The notes under the pieces were generated by a model. It did no database searches. It had not been told where the DNA came from and saw only the letters and a list, made by a program, of their open reading frames with translations. A program made the position numbers and the translations under genes. A DNA stretch of 64,000 nucleotides from Flectonema sp. DT1601 (Eukaryota > Euglenozoa > Diplonemea > Diplonemida > Diplonemidae), in the NCBI GenBank assembly GCA_964019425.1, contig OZ025795.1:186001-250000 (forward strand). Reading direction: 5' to 3'. Of this stretch, positions 25,088 through 36,480 are shown in pieces. Position 1 is the first letter of the stretch, and the number at the start of each line of letters is the position of its first letter.

Positions 25088-28000
25088 CTATTGGTGGCTG
25101 TCGCCACCGAGTCCCCCAAACTCTCGCTCAACAACACCGTCACACATTCCTTCTATAAGTTGTTCCATTTCCCTTCCGCTATCAATGAGAACGTTTTGTA
25201 GTATTGCGTCAGTTATTTTATTGACAAAAGGGGCCGGACATTTGTTAGCATGTTGCCACATTGTATATTCTGAATTATAATTTTGAATTGAGTCAGCTGA
25301 CGCAGCTGAGAGACGCTTTGGAGCAGCAGTAAGAAGAACCTTCTCAACAGTCTGCTGAGAGTTTCCCTTGGGAATTAACTCTGGCGGGATGTCAAGCGGA
25401 AGAGGTTTCGGAACTCTCGGAATTGAAGACAACGGCAACTGATGAGCTGATTCGGAAGTACTTTGCGGAGGAGCAATAAAAATTGCTGGCATCGTTACTG
25501 AGGGTGGTGATGGTGGTTTCTGTGGTCTCGGTGGGGTCAAATCTGGCATCTCTTTTTTAAGTATTTTACTTTCAAAGTTATTATTACTTTCAACAGGTTT
25601 ATCAACAGAAGACTTCTTTTTGAGAATCTGCTCCATTTCCTTACTTGTTCTATTCCATAACATTGCAGCATCCTGATCCATTTGACGTACTTTCTGTTTG
25701 TTGTAATAATAAAATAATGTCGTCAGTTTTATTAAAAACTCAACTGAGTAACAAGACATACCTGTAAAACTGTTTCTATGTGACTGTTGTATTCCCTAAC
25801 ATTTCTAAATATCTGACTGTCACCTGACGTTGCGGAATACGCAGTCTGTTTGTTATATTTGTTTACTTCTTCAAAAAGTAGGCAACGTATAAAGCAAGGT
25901 ATCAGAAAAGCTTAAAAGACTTCTTAGAAACTCTCGAACACGTGGGTGTGCGTTAATTCCATATCCGGAAGGAACGCGACCGTATTGCGTACTTTCTAAA
26001 AAGAGATTGGGAACTTCCTCTACAACAAAAATGATCAGCAGGGAAGCAGGAACACGGCAGAAAAAGCAACGCTCAGACACGAAAGCTACGTCAACAAATA
26101 GCATTCAGGTGACTCACGGTCTGCAGAACTATGAGATCGGCTTTCTATCTCGTCAATCATTCGCGTTGCTATTTTCCCCTTTTTTCCAACTCCCACAAAA
26201 ACACAGAAAAGATGTCGCACACACAGAGCTCAGACAGCAGGACGGTAGTTGCAGTTTGGTTTCATGAGTAAAGGTTGGAAGCCATCAAATATTATGATAA
26301 GGTGATCATCTTCGCTCTGAATGACGACAACTCAAATCAACGAGAAGAAGACGAAGAAGAGAGAACGACAAGGAAGCACGAAGTCAGCAAGTTTTAAACC
26401 TTTTTTCAAGTCACGAGAAATCAGAAGCAAGACTGGCGTTGGAAAGGTTGTGTGTGTTATCCATCATGTGAATCATGTGAGAAGTGCAGGTATTTCAAAT
26501 GCATGAAAGGAATCGAAAAAGAACAACGCACTCACAACAGCAGGGCAACAAAAGGATCAGCTTGAAGGCCGAAATTACTTGAAATCAATAAAAAGGATTT
26601 TCATACGAACGAGATCTATTGGGTAATTTCTATATCATCATGAGATATTGTGGAATCAATAACAACACAGAGAGGCGGATCTCAGGCAAAGTCAGATGAG
26701 CGAACGGCAAACATCTTCCGAGGTTGTCTGGACCCACAAAACATAAAGAAGGTCGTGCAGGGGATTCGACTCGGCTATCCTTCAACAACAGGCAGGCAAT
26801 ACGATGAATGGAACAACGACCTCACAACAGCGGGCAACAAAAGGATGAAGACCAGACAATCAGACAGCCCGTCGTTGTTTGTCACCAGATCTGCACCCAA
26901 AGGGAGCAGGTAAGGCATCAGCTTGCAATACGACTTTTTCATCACGTGTCTGAAATAAATACATAAAAAGCCAGGTGTGAGGCCCCCCACAAATCATAGC
27001 ACAGCAAGGCTCAAGTCAGACAAAGTAGTAGTAAGAAGTTATCGTCAAATATAATCCGACATATGCTTGTTATGATATGTGATCATCATATTACTTTAGA
27101 CAGTCAGTTTCAGAGAAAGCAACGCTCAGACACGAAAGCTACGTCAACAAATAGCATTCAGGTGACTCACGGTCTGCAGAACTATGAGATCGGCTTTCTA
27201 TCTCGTCAATCATTCGCGTTGCTATTTTCCCCTTTTTTCCAACTCCCACAAAACACAGAAAGATGTCGCACACACAGAGCTCAGACAGCAGGACGGTAGT
27301 TGCAGTTTGGTTTCATGAGTAAAGGTTGGAAGCCATCAAATATTATGATAAGGTGATCATCTTCGCTCTGAATGACGACAACTCAAATCAACGAGAAGAA
27401 GAAGAGAGAACGACAAGGAAGCACGAAGTCAGCAAGTTTTAAACCTTTTTTCAAGTCACGAGAAATCAGAAGCAAGACTGGCGTTGGAAAGGTTGTGTGT
27501 GTTATCCATCATGTGAATCATGTGAGAAGTGCTGGTATTCCAAATGCATGAAAGGAATCGAAAAAGAACAACGCACTCACAACAGCAGGGCAACAAAAGG
27601 ATCAGCTTGAAGGCCGAAATTACTTGAAATCAATAAAAAGAATTTTCATACGAACGAGATCTATTGGGTAATTTCTATATCATCATGAGATATTGTGGAA
27701 TCAATAACAACACAGAGAGGCGGATCTCAGGCAAAGTCAGATGAGCGAATGGCAAACATCTTCCGAGGTTGTCTGGACCCACAAAACATAAAGAAGGTCG
27801 TGCAGGGGATTCGACTCGGCTATCCTTCAACAACAGGCAGGCAATAAGATGAATGGAACAACGACCTCACAACAGCGGGCAACAAAGGATGAAGACCAGA
27901 CAATCAGACAGCCCGTCGTTGTTTGTCACCAGATCTGCACCCAAAGGGAGCAGGTAAGGCATCAGCTTGCAATACGACTTTCTCATCATGTGTCTGAAAT

Positions 28001-30423
28001 TACTTCAAAGGAGATACATCAAGAGATTCTTGTACACGTGGGTGTGCGTTAATTCCATATCCGGAAGGAACGCGACCGTATTGCGTACTTTCTAAAAAGA
28101 AATTGGGAACTTACTTAACAAAAAGGATCAGCAGGGAAGCAGAGGAACACTGTAGTAAAAGCAACGCTCAGACACGAAAGCTACGTCAACAAATAGCATT
28201 CAGGTGACTCACGGTCTGCAGAACTATGAGATCGGCTTTCTATCTCGTCAATCATTCGCGTTGCTATTTTCCTCCTTTTTTCCAACTCCCACAAAAACAC
28301 AGAAAAGATGTCGCACACACAGAGCTCAGACAGCAGGACGGTAGTTGCAGTTTGGTTTCATGAGTAAAGGTTGGAAGCCATCAAATATTATGATAAGGTG
28401 ATCATCTTCGCTCTGAATGACGACAATTCAAATCAACGAGAAGAAGAAGAGAGAACGACAAGGAAGCACGAAGTCAGCAAGTTTTAAACCTTTTTTCAAG
28501 TCACGAGAAATCAGAAGCAAGACTGGCGTTGGAAAGGTTGTGTTTGTTATCCATCATATAACGCGGGGAATGCACGACAGAAAACGGGAACTTTTTGTGA
28601 TTACACTTTAACTAATTAAAACAGAAATATAATCATACCTCTGTTGTGATTTCATCTTCATCTGTATGAGCATCTGAAACTGAAGATGATTGAAATGGTT
28701 TATTACTAAAAGATTGCTGTGTGTCAATAGGATAAAGAGGTGAAGTAGAAACACAAGCGTATTCCGGACTACGAGAATTAAGTTCATGTGCCAGAGGACT
28801 AGTTGCCATATTTACTTGTGTGAGGTTTGAGACGATCGGAGAAGTAGAAGTTTCCTGAAGTTGTTTCTTTTTAGGAACAAAGAACTCTGCGAGGTTAGAA
28901 ACAATCTGAGGAACAGGAACAGGTGTGTTTCTATTCGATGCTCGACCTGATCCATACTTCTTTGTGAATTGTCCTGGAAGTGTTCCTCTCCTCTTTCCAT
29001 TTGTTGAACTCCATTTTGAAGCTTTCGCTAACACCTTCTGTCCTTTTGGTTCCTTTTGTCCCGGACTTCCGCTTCGGCTTCTACTCCTATCTGGTGATCG
29101 TTCCTTCGAACGTTTTGCTTTCTCTGCTCTCGCCATTTCGCTTGCTTCCTTTTCTTCTTCTTGCTTTGCTTTTTCAGCTAATTTCCGAAGCATGGAAATG
29201 TTGTTTTGGATATCCTCATGAACCTTCCTCGTAATTGGAGATTGGTCACCGTCCTCTTGTCGAGGAGGGGGAACAAAATCAGAAGGCAGCGGCAATTGCT
29301 GCTGCTGTTCGGGAGTAAGAGAATGGAATATGAGCTCTAGCTGTTGGCGAACCAATTGAGGAGACGGAGCAGGGCTACCCGGAGTTGTATTCTTAAGAGT
29401 TTGTAAAACCTGCTGTGGAGATAGAGAAGGAGACTGGGCAGCCTGTTGAGGTTGTTGCTGTTGTCGTATAAATTGCTGTTGCTGTTCTTGAATCTTTTGC
29501 AGCTGCAGTTGTAAATCCTGTAATTGTTGCTGCTGAATACGACCATCGTGTTGTTGCTGTTGTTGCTGTTGTTGGTAAGGTTGCTGCTGTTGTTGCTGTT
29601 GGTGATGTTGCTGCTGAGTTTGTTGTTGCTGCTGCGACGACTGCGGTTGCTGTTGAGTTTGTTGTTGCTCACCAGAATAAGGAGCTGCAAGCCCAATTCC
29701 TGTCTGTTGTGGGTAAGTACTACTCCCACTAGCTACTTGATGTTGAGGAGTAGCTGACTGTGAAGCCATAAAAGTATTAGAAATTCTACTTTCAGTCTGC
29801 TTTGGATGTTTCTGTTGAAGAAGTGAAGCTCTGGTTGGTCTACTAAGTCTTTGATACAGAGGAGGATCCATTGGCTGCCTCCTTCCCATCCCACCACCAA
29901 TTCCTGGGATCTTCCCACCAGCTACAGCTTTTGATACTTTCCCTCTCATATAATTTGGAAGGTGAGTATGAGTATTTACCTTTCTGTGGTTGTTCAGAAC
30001 AGTGTTCAAACCATAAGTAGAGATGCATTGCTCAACATCAAGACGGGCTATTTCCTGCACAGTTTGCATGTATTTAAGACGCTGTAGAAGTTGGTTACCT
30101 GAGAGTCCTAATTGTTCGTACTGCTCGTAGGTGACGTTTGGGGTTTCAGGCTGTTGCTGTGGCTGCGTAGGTTGCTGTTGCTGCTGTGGCGACGGTGGCT
30201 GTTGCTGCATCGGTGGTTGCTGCTGTTGTTGCCGTGGTTGTGGTTGCAATGAAGGCGGAGGTTGAAGAGGAGAACTATCAGCTACAGGCGAGGGATTTAC
30301 TGCCGGACTTGGTGCAGCATCTCGGGCCTGACTCTGACTATTGCTAACTACCGTTTCATTAGGCGACTCGATCCTACCCGTCGAATCCCCACCGGCCTCA
30401 CTGTAACTGCTACTGGAGCTCAT
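25088..30423 (-). CDS. Gln/Pro-rich protein of unknown function
   Basis: Exons 30423-28639, 25845-25762 and 25693-25088 join at phase 0 and give 824 residues. Donors are GTATGA and GTATGT; acceptors are AACAAACAG. GTATGA is also used by the phosphatase gene at 63153, which supports it. Residues 1-110 are Ser-, Pro- and Gln-rich. A compact segment follows (YEQLGLSGNQLLQRLKYMQT). Long Gln tracts fill about 220-330, a charged Lys/Glu/Ser region about 390-480, and the C-terminal third has a possible coiled coil (MEQILKKK) and Pro-rich stretches before a conserved-looking end (WQHANKCPAPFVNKITDAIL). Gln-rich scaffolds of this kind are common in transcription and RNA proteins, but no family was recognised. 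The first intron is 2.8 kb and contains repeat array 4. Confidence 0.75.
25938..28557 (+). repeat. Modular repeat array 4 (inside Q-rich gene intron)
   Basis: Order: 3' part of D1 (from 25938), A (about 26064-26480), long B, C (about 26847-26954), D2 (to about 27115), A (to 27532), long B, C (about 27890-28000), D1 (to about 28158), and A cut at 28557. The flanking intron stubs are 92 and 81 bases, about the size of a normal intron. The array runs antisense to the gene. Module order is the same as in array 3 apart from the entry point. Confidence 0.93.
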
Positions 30424-31130
30424 TTTATGTTCTCATTACTGCCAGGAAATACTTTATAATTGTACTCAACTACAGGAAATACAACATACCCATTCAGAGG
30501 TAGTGAGTTGATCGAAGAAGTGAGAACACGACTTAGACACGTACGAGTATTAAACGGAAGGACGCGGACGCTTTTCTTTTTCCTTTTTTTACTTATTCTT
30601 TCTGGAGGTTGGAAGGAAACGCACTGCAACACTCGTGGAGGATCCATCTCCCGATCGGTCACAGACCGACAAGTATACTTTAACGTGACAAAAGACACAT
30701 CAGTCAGAAACTGTTGATTTGTAGCTGTAAACTATCGACTATTCGAGTAGAGTCTCCACCCTACTCTTTACGTTGATGTTGCTATAGCGATCTATAGTCA
30801 GCAGACACGAAATGAATTATCGACTCACACGAAGATGAAAACTCTTCCTCCGAGACAAGTCTCGGTGGACCTTTTCTAAAAGAGGAGAGAGGTGGAACAC
30901 TCACGAGTGTCCATTACTATTTTTTTTTTTTTTTGTATGTTAAAAAAAAAAAAAAAAAAAAAAGAAACTTATTCTCACTGAGATACTTAATCAGTAAAAA
31001 AAAGAACCAAAAAAAAAAAAAAAAAAATTATAATAACTCATCGGAAAGGGGGAAACGGGAGAGCTTTCTTTCTACCTATATCTAACGGGAAAGTTCCCTT
31101 TCACGTATTTTTTCGCATATTTATATGAAA
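30424..31130. other. Intergenic with inverted repeats, possible small RNA
   Basis: The stretch 30640-30935 carries several perfect short hairpins: CGGTC/GACCG near 30653, CCGAGAC/GTCTCGG near 30850 and ACACTC/GAGTGT near 30896. A long T run follows at about 30920. This could be a Pol III-type transcript on the + strand, but no family was recognised. The rest is A/T runs and leader sequence. Confidence 0.3.
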
Positions 31131-34100
31131 TCACTTCGGAGGAGTTCTAGCAAAAGATACAACGTTAGCGGATGATGATCTGGTAAACACATTTCTTATA
31201 AAGGTGTCTCTTGTTACGAGATTTCCGTCGTTACCTCGTAGGAGGGGTGAAGAATCTCCTGTGAATCGGAGGACGTATTCACCAGTTTCACCAGTTTGGG
31301 TACCAGTAATATCTTTAGCGTTAAATGTCCAACCAGCTTCACTACTCCAAGCTTCACCATGACCAAGTGATAGTCTGTCAGCAGTAATCCAGTCTTGCAT
31401 AGTGTATCCGTCTTGTAAAAATTCCCCTCTTGTTTTTGCTGTTCCATCCCGAGGATCTTTTCGTCTCTCTTCTTGGTCTCTAATCTGATCCCATTCTTCG
31501 TTAAATTTATCTAAAATAAACGACACGACTAAATTCAAACCTGCCAATGCACCCAAAACCCAAAAAACAGTAAAATAAATCCGAGCAGTTCTGTCGGTTA
31601 CTGCTACGTAGCCTGCAACGTATGAGTTCCAATTGTTCATAATAAGACACGCGAATAACATTACAAAACCTGAGCTTTGATCATTAAAGTTCATCCACAC
31701 CCAGGGAGTCATATCATTCGGTGGCATTTCAGTGTTTATTTTGCCTCCAAAAATATCGGTTCCGAGGTAGGAGAAGAAATACATCAGAGCAAAGAACAAA
31801 ATTGAGACCTTCTTAGCGGTGGGAAGAGCAGCGATAAACGTAGAGAAGATTACTGAAAACCAAGGGAGAATAGCCAAAACACGAAGCAGACGAAGCATTC
31901 TTGCCATCACAACGAATTTCAATAAACGAGGATCCTCATAAGTATTAGGGTAAAGAAGTATAGTTCCAGTGACTAGGGCGAGTACCGCTACGAAGAAGTC
32001 AAATCTGTTTTGATAAGAAGCCCAATACCTCTTTAATCCGTATATTCCAACCTTTATTATTACTTCTAAGACGTATATTATAGTGAACACGTAGTCAATA
32101 CCAGTCTGCCAACCATATTTGGTTATTTCATTTACTGATCCTGTTAGGTATCCCCAAGTCTCTGCTACTACAAGGACACCATTTAAGACAACAATAACGT
32201 CTACGACGAGATCGAATATCGAAGAGGTCGGTGGGAATATTTTTATTTGTTTCCATTGAAACCACTTACGCGATTTAGTGACTTGTTCAGTGCTTACAGA
32301 TGCTGCTGACCAGTAGGACGCTCTCGTTGATTTTGATGATCTCTTGTTGTCTCTAAGCAACGGCGCTGTTTCTCCTTCTTCTTCATCATCTGCAACAACA
32401 ACTCGAGTTCCAAGTTCTGATGATGATGTTGCTGCTGAAATTCGATGTTTAGCTCTGAGACTAGCTTCATTGATTTCTTCATCTCTAACATAATCAGCGT
32501 AGGCATCAAAAAAGTGATCTGGGCTTAAAGCCTCTGGCAAGTCACTTCTATGTGGTAGAGCTATAGACTCATCGCTGATTGGATCATTTCCTCCTACTCC
32601 ACTTCTTAGGTATAATTGACAAGTATCAAAAAGTTGAAATGATGAAGTCACAGGATGCCATACATCACACATGTCGTTGTGAATACAAAAATCGAGAATT
32701 TTAAAACCTCGAAAACCAAACTCCGCTATCAAGTGAGGTGGTAGAGCTTCTTCAATTACTTGTTTAGCCATATCTGACACCTCGTCTAGTTTGGGCATTG
32801 AGGCGAAACGTAGTTCGACATTAAACACTTTTGACATGCCTGATGAGCTTGGAGACCTTCCAAAACCAGGAACTCGAACAGCAAAGAAAATACAAATATC
32901 AAAAGAAGTAAAGAAATCGAAACAAGGCCACGGATACCATATTGCAACAGGAGAGAAAGTTGGACTTGAAGAGAGAATGTTTCTCATCAACTGGAAAACT
33001 GTTGATTTCCAGAGTCTGGGAAACCATCTTTGTATTAAGACTAAGTCAACTCTATTGAATTCACAATTTAACAAAACTGGAAACCTTCGAAACTCTTTTC
33101 TTGAAACAGAATGATCACCATCTCTGTCCAACAAACCGAATATGATTGCGAATTCAGGCTGAGCAATATATCTCACGTGAAAGTTCTGATTCAATGCCTG
33201 ACATAACTCTTCCAACACAGATGATGAAATATATCTCTCTCCAGTAGCAAGATCTTTAGAGACAGCACAGCAATTAAAGGCTGCGTCAATTCCTTCTTCC
33301 CTATGACGAATCATGTCCTCAACATCTTGTCTCTTAGCATCCTGATAGGCGCTGTAGACAACACCAGTCAGTAAATTGATAAAAAAATAAATACCACCAA
33401 TTGTGAATATTAAAAAAAAGAAGAAATATAATCTAGTTTCTGCATAAGCGGGCATCATTACATCGGGGAAGTTATTAGTGGTGAGAAGGATTTGGAGGTT
33501 CCACATTGCTGAACCGAATTCATGAAAATACTGTTTACCTTCTTCTCCATCATTGGGAAACAAAACAACACCAAACCAAGCAAAAGCAATGCAGTAACAA
33601 GTTAGTAGCAGCAGGACTTTAAATAATTCCGGAAGAGTTTTTGTCAAGAATTTTAATTCTCTTCGTAGTTGTGGAGAGTACAATGCTACGAAAGCGATTC
33701 TGAAGTATGGAGAGAGTCGGAAATCACCTGCAGAACCGAAAATGTTGATAATCAGATCCAAGACACTAATGAACGCGACACTGCTGTGTACTATTCTTGC
33801 TGACCATCGAAGGAAGTACTTTGATCCCAGAACATGTAACCAAAGTGCTAAGTCAGACACAAGAACTGTTAAGCAAATCGCTTCGTAAATCTGTGAAGCA
33901 CGCCATCCAATGAAGTTAATTTCCCATGATGGATACACAGCGTGATTAGAACACCTTCCGTCACCTCTACACCAACGTGGGTCTTCAATGAATGTGAGAA
34001 CTGCAAGTGCGATAACAGCCAACCATCTTGGATAATATAACTTTTGACGTATTCTATTAGATCTGTGAGGACCTTTCATATCACGATAAGGTCTAATTGC

Positions 34101-34364
34101 ATTACATTCCATCGCATCTTGAATATACAACGCTGCTAAGGATACTTTTGGTATAGAGTCTACGGGTAAGGCAAATCTCCCATGTCCGACATGTAGTTGA
34201 TTGCTTTTATAAGTTCTTTTCAGTCCATGAAATGCATTTCCTGTATTAGCACCCCATACTGATGTTCTCTCACGTATTCCTGTGTTTCTCTGAAGCAGTG
34301 GTCTTGAAGGTTCGACCCCATCATATGGTGCGTCGCTAGTTGACGATGATACACTTACACTCAT
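31131..34364 (-). CDS. Two-pore (TPC-type) voltage-gated cation channel
   Basis: A single exon of 1,077 residues, with two six-helix ion-channel repeats joined by a long linker, as in two-pore channels of endolysosomal or vacuolar membranes. The first pore motif is TTNNFPDVMMPAY near residue 295-310 and the second is MNNWNSYVAGY near 950. Both resemble TPC filters (TxxNxPDxM and NNW). An EF-hand-like loop (DRDGDHSVSRKEF) lies between the repeats. The second S4 carries spaced arginines (RMLRLLRVLA). The N-terminus has an acidic/Ser stretch, and the linker has a dileucine-like TAPLL that could serve sorting. It is longer than plant TPC1 (about 730), mainly because of the linker and N-terminus. 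Ion and ligand selectivity cannot be read with confidence. Confidence 0.9.
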   Translation of the reverse strand: MSVSVSSSTSDAPYDGVEPSRPLLQRNTGIRERTSVWGANTGNAFHGLKRTYKSNQLHVGHGRFALPVDSIPKVSLAALYIQDAMECNAIRPYRDMKGPHRSNRIRQKLYYPRWLAVIALAVLTFIEDPRWCRGDGRCSNHAVYPSWEINFIGWRASQIYEAICLTVLVSDLALWLHVLGSKYFLRWSARIVHSSVAFISVLDLIINIFGSAGDFRLSPYFRIAFVALYSPQLRRELKFLTKTLPELFKVLLLLTCYCIAFAWFGVVLFPNDGEEGKQYFHEFGSAMWNLQILLTTNNFPDVMMPAYAETRLYFFFFLIFTIGGIYFFINLLTGVVYSAYQDAKRQDVEDMIRHREEGIDAAFNCCAVSKDLATGERYISSSVLEELCQALNQNFHVRYIAQPEFAIIFGLLDRDGDHSVSRKEFRRFPVLLNCEFNRVDLVLIQRWFPRLWKSTVFQLMRNILSSSPTFSPVAIWYPWPCFDFFTSFDICIFFAVRVPGFGRSPSSSGMSKVFNVELRFASMPKLDEVSDMAKQVIEEALPPHLIAEFGFRGFKILDFCIHNDMCDVWHPVTSSFQLFDTCQLYLRSGVGGNDPISDESIALPHRSDLPEALSPDHFFDAYADYVRDEEINEASLRAKHRISAATSSSELGTRVVVADDEEEGETAPLLRDNKRSSKSTRASYWSAASVSTEQVTKSRKWFQWKQIKIFPPTSSIFDLVVDVIVVLNGVLVVAETWGYLTGSVNEITKYGWQTGIDYVFTIIYVLEVIIKVGIYGLKRYWASYQNRFDFFVAVLALVTGTILLYPNTYEDPRLLKFVVMARMLRLLRVLAILPWFSVIFSTFIAALPTAKKVSILFFALMYFFSYLGTDIFGGKINTEMPPNDMTPWVWMNFNDQSSGFVMLFACLIMNNWNSYVAGYVAVTDRTARIYFTVFWVLGALAGLNLVVSFILDKFNEEWDQIRDQEERRKDPRDGTAKTRGEFLQDGYTMQDWITADRLSLGHGEAWSSEAGWTFNAKDITGTQTGETGEYVLRFTGDSSPLLRGNDGNLVTRDTFIRNVFTRSSSANVVSFARTPPK

Positions 34365-34466
34365 TTTGTGTGCATCACTCTGATAAATAAAATAAGTTAT
34401 TTGAGTAGTACTGTGAACATAAACAAGCTTCCTGAAGCATACCCTTCTTGGTATAAAGTAAATAGG

Positions 34467-34868
34467 TCACCATTCGAATCCCTTATTAGCAGCTGTTGCT
34501 TTCAAGTCACTGGCCTCTAACACCCATCCCTCTTTAATCAGTTTTGAGTGAATTTCTTTACAGATTTCGTTTGTTAATATTTCGTTACAAAGATTACTTT
34601 TTATAATTTGATAGAATAAACTCATAACCAGAGACGTTTCATTCATTTTTAAAGCTGCTTTCAGTCCTTTACTGAATAGTTGCTCATCAAAGCTTGCTTC
34701 TTTTAAGAGCGATTCCATTCCCGCTGTGCAGTTTATGGCAATACAGTCATCAAGTGCTGCTCTTCTCTTTTCAATGGAAACATTTCCTGATCTTTTTGTA
34801 TAAAGTTCGAAGTTACTCAATTTCGTAATTCTTTTATAATATCTCTTACTTTGTCTCAATCGGATCAT
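34467..34868 (-). CDS. Small basic helical protein, unknown
   Basis: 133 residues. The start is the ATG at 34868, just after an A run; the frame upstream of it is only poly-Lys. The N-terminus is strongly basic (MIRLRQSKRYYKR). The rest looks alpha-helical (RRAALDDCIAINCTAGMESL, LKAALKMNETSLVMSLFYQI) and ends in KGFEW. There is no signal peptide or membrane segment. I do not recognise the family. It might be the last exon of a longer gene, because GTGGGTAAT and an A run lie just upstream. Composition supports coding. Confidence 0.55.
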   Translation of the reverse strand: MIRLRQSKRYYKRITKLSNFELYTKRSGNVSIEKRRAALDDCIAINCTAGMESLLKEASFDEQLFSKGLKAALKMNETSLVMSLFYQIIKSNLCNEILTNEICKEIHSKLIKEGWVLEASDLKATAANKGFEW

Positions 34869-35035
34869 TTCTTTTTTTTTTTTATTACCCACAAAAAAAA
34901 AAATCTGTTGAAATGAAGTACAGTTAAACTATTATTTAGTTGAATAAAAAAGTCATCAATCCCCAGAGTAAAAGTGTAATTACTGAGCCAGAATGTTGCT
35001 ATTACGTGATGGTATCATCGACAAGGATAACGACT

Positions 35036-35809
35036 TTAGTTTTCAATGTAGATTACTGATCCATCAGTTATGTGAAGCTGTCCTAATATAACAAAGTCTG
35101 AGTCCAAAGGTAATTCGTTGAATGTTAAACGAACCTCCTGAGGTTTACATTGCTTCAACTCAGCAACAACCGAACGAAGCTTACAAACCTGCTCATGAAG
35201 ATGAATCGATGTTGTTAGTACTGAACCACTTCTAGATTTTATATAAATATTAGCTGGTTCATACTTTGTTGGAACGATAAACAGCAGAGATCCAGCGACC
35301 ACGTTGGCATCCGTGAGTGTCATGTGCTCTTCGATACAGTTACCTTCAAACATAACTTTATTAGGTTGTGGGATGTTAGTTGGGAATTTACCTTTGACTT
35401 CACTCAATTTTGATCCACCGTTTACATTAATTTCAATTGTTCTGTCTTCAGTTATTACTCTCATGTTAATCATAAATGAGTCGGTTTTTGGTGGAGATAA
35501 GATACTCGTAGATGCGGTGGAAGTTCTTAACTCACCAGCTCTCTTTACGATTTGTTTTTTTACCAAATTAGGAAGTTCACTTGGAAGGTCTTCGTTACAG
35601 TCGACTAACTTCAATGCGTCGAGTGATATCAACCCGCAACCTCTTAGTGAGGATTCCCATTCCGTTAGTCCCATCGCCTGAAGCTCATCAGTCAAACAGC
35701 TATCAGGCGACATTGTTGGGGCTGATGGAGCGCTTGCGTTTGGGTACTCATTTCCGTATCCCATTTCGTTTTTTTGTTGTAAAACTCCTGTTTCAATAAT
35801 TAACTTCAT
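35036..35809 (-). CDS. SAM-like plus tandem ubiquitin-like domain protein
   Basis: 257 residues from the first ATG; an alternative start is M at 35764 (MGYGNEYP). A SAM-like helical segment lies near 40-95 (MGLTEWESSLRGCGLISLDA). Two ubiquitin-like folds follow. The first is at about 113-182 (MRVITEDRTIEINVNGGSKL, ...GSLLFIVP) and the second at about 187-257 (NIYIKSRSGSVLTTSIHLHE, ...LHITDGSVIYIEN). Neither ends in a GG, so they are probably not conjugated and act as interaction modules. Another ubiquitin-like gene occurs at 60371. The process is unknown. The first 16 residues may belong to a 5' exon. Confidence 0.7.
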   Translation of the reverse strand: MKLIIETGVLQQKNEMGYGNEYPNASAPSAPTMSPDSCLTDELQAMGLTEWESSLRGCGLISLDALKLVDCNEDLPSELPNLVKKQIVKRAGELRTSTASTSILSPPKTDSFMINMRVITEDRTIEINVNGGSKLSEVKGKFPTNIPQPNKVMFEGNCIEEHMTLTDANVVAGSLLFIVPTKYEPANIYIKSRSGSVLTTSIHLHEQVCKLRSVVAELKQCKPQEVRLTFNELPLDSDFVILGQLHITDGSVIYIEN

Positions 35810-36449
35810 CGTGTTCTATTGATTTCCGTAATAACTCGTTTTTTTTTTTTTTTTTTTTTTGAGATAGCATCTCTGTAAAACAAATCCAGAAAATAATAAT
35901 AAATAAATACCGCTTTAAAAAAAATACGACCGTTGTCTTTTTTTTTTTTTTTTTTTTTTTTCCTTCTTCGTAGTTAAAATAAATTAATTAACGAACAGAA
36001 TGAGTCTTTTTGATTAACAGGATTGAACTCACAGCATTTTTTCTTTTTTTTTCCAATTGAGTGTTAACAGACCAACGCGTACTAACTTAGTTAATCAAAA
36101 CAGTACAATCTCAATAGAAGCTTTTTGATCAGCCGCTGTGTTCTCGGATGATTTAAACAAACATACTTGATAAGTCAAATATTCTTCGTCTTATCACAAA
36201 AGTGATTGAAACAGACGTCTACCTCGATCAGTCGATAAGCCGAAGTTATTGCAAACACAATATTCGGCTACAAGTTAAAGTCTTCCATTCATATTTTAAT
36301 AAGAACAAGTTAAATAGCTCCGACCTAATGCAGAGAATCGTTACAATCGTTACAAACAACAATAACCTTCAGTCACACTCGAGTATCAGACGTCGTAAAA
36401 CAACAGCAGAGCTGTGAAACATTTTTCTCTTCATTAGAAGATATACAAC

Positions 36450-36480
<31 letters not shown>

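Noticed and set aside
30460-30717. 85-codon + strand frame upstream of the Q-rich gene
   Set aside because: Overlaps the likely leader and inverted repeats, runs against all other genes, and has no recognisable content.
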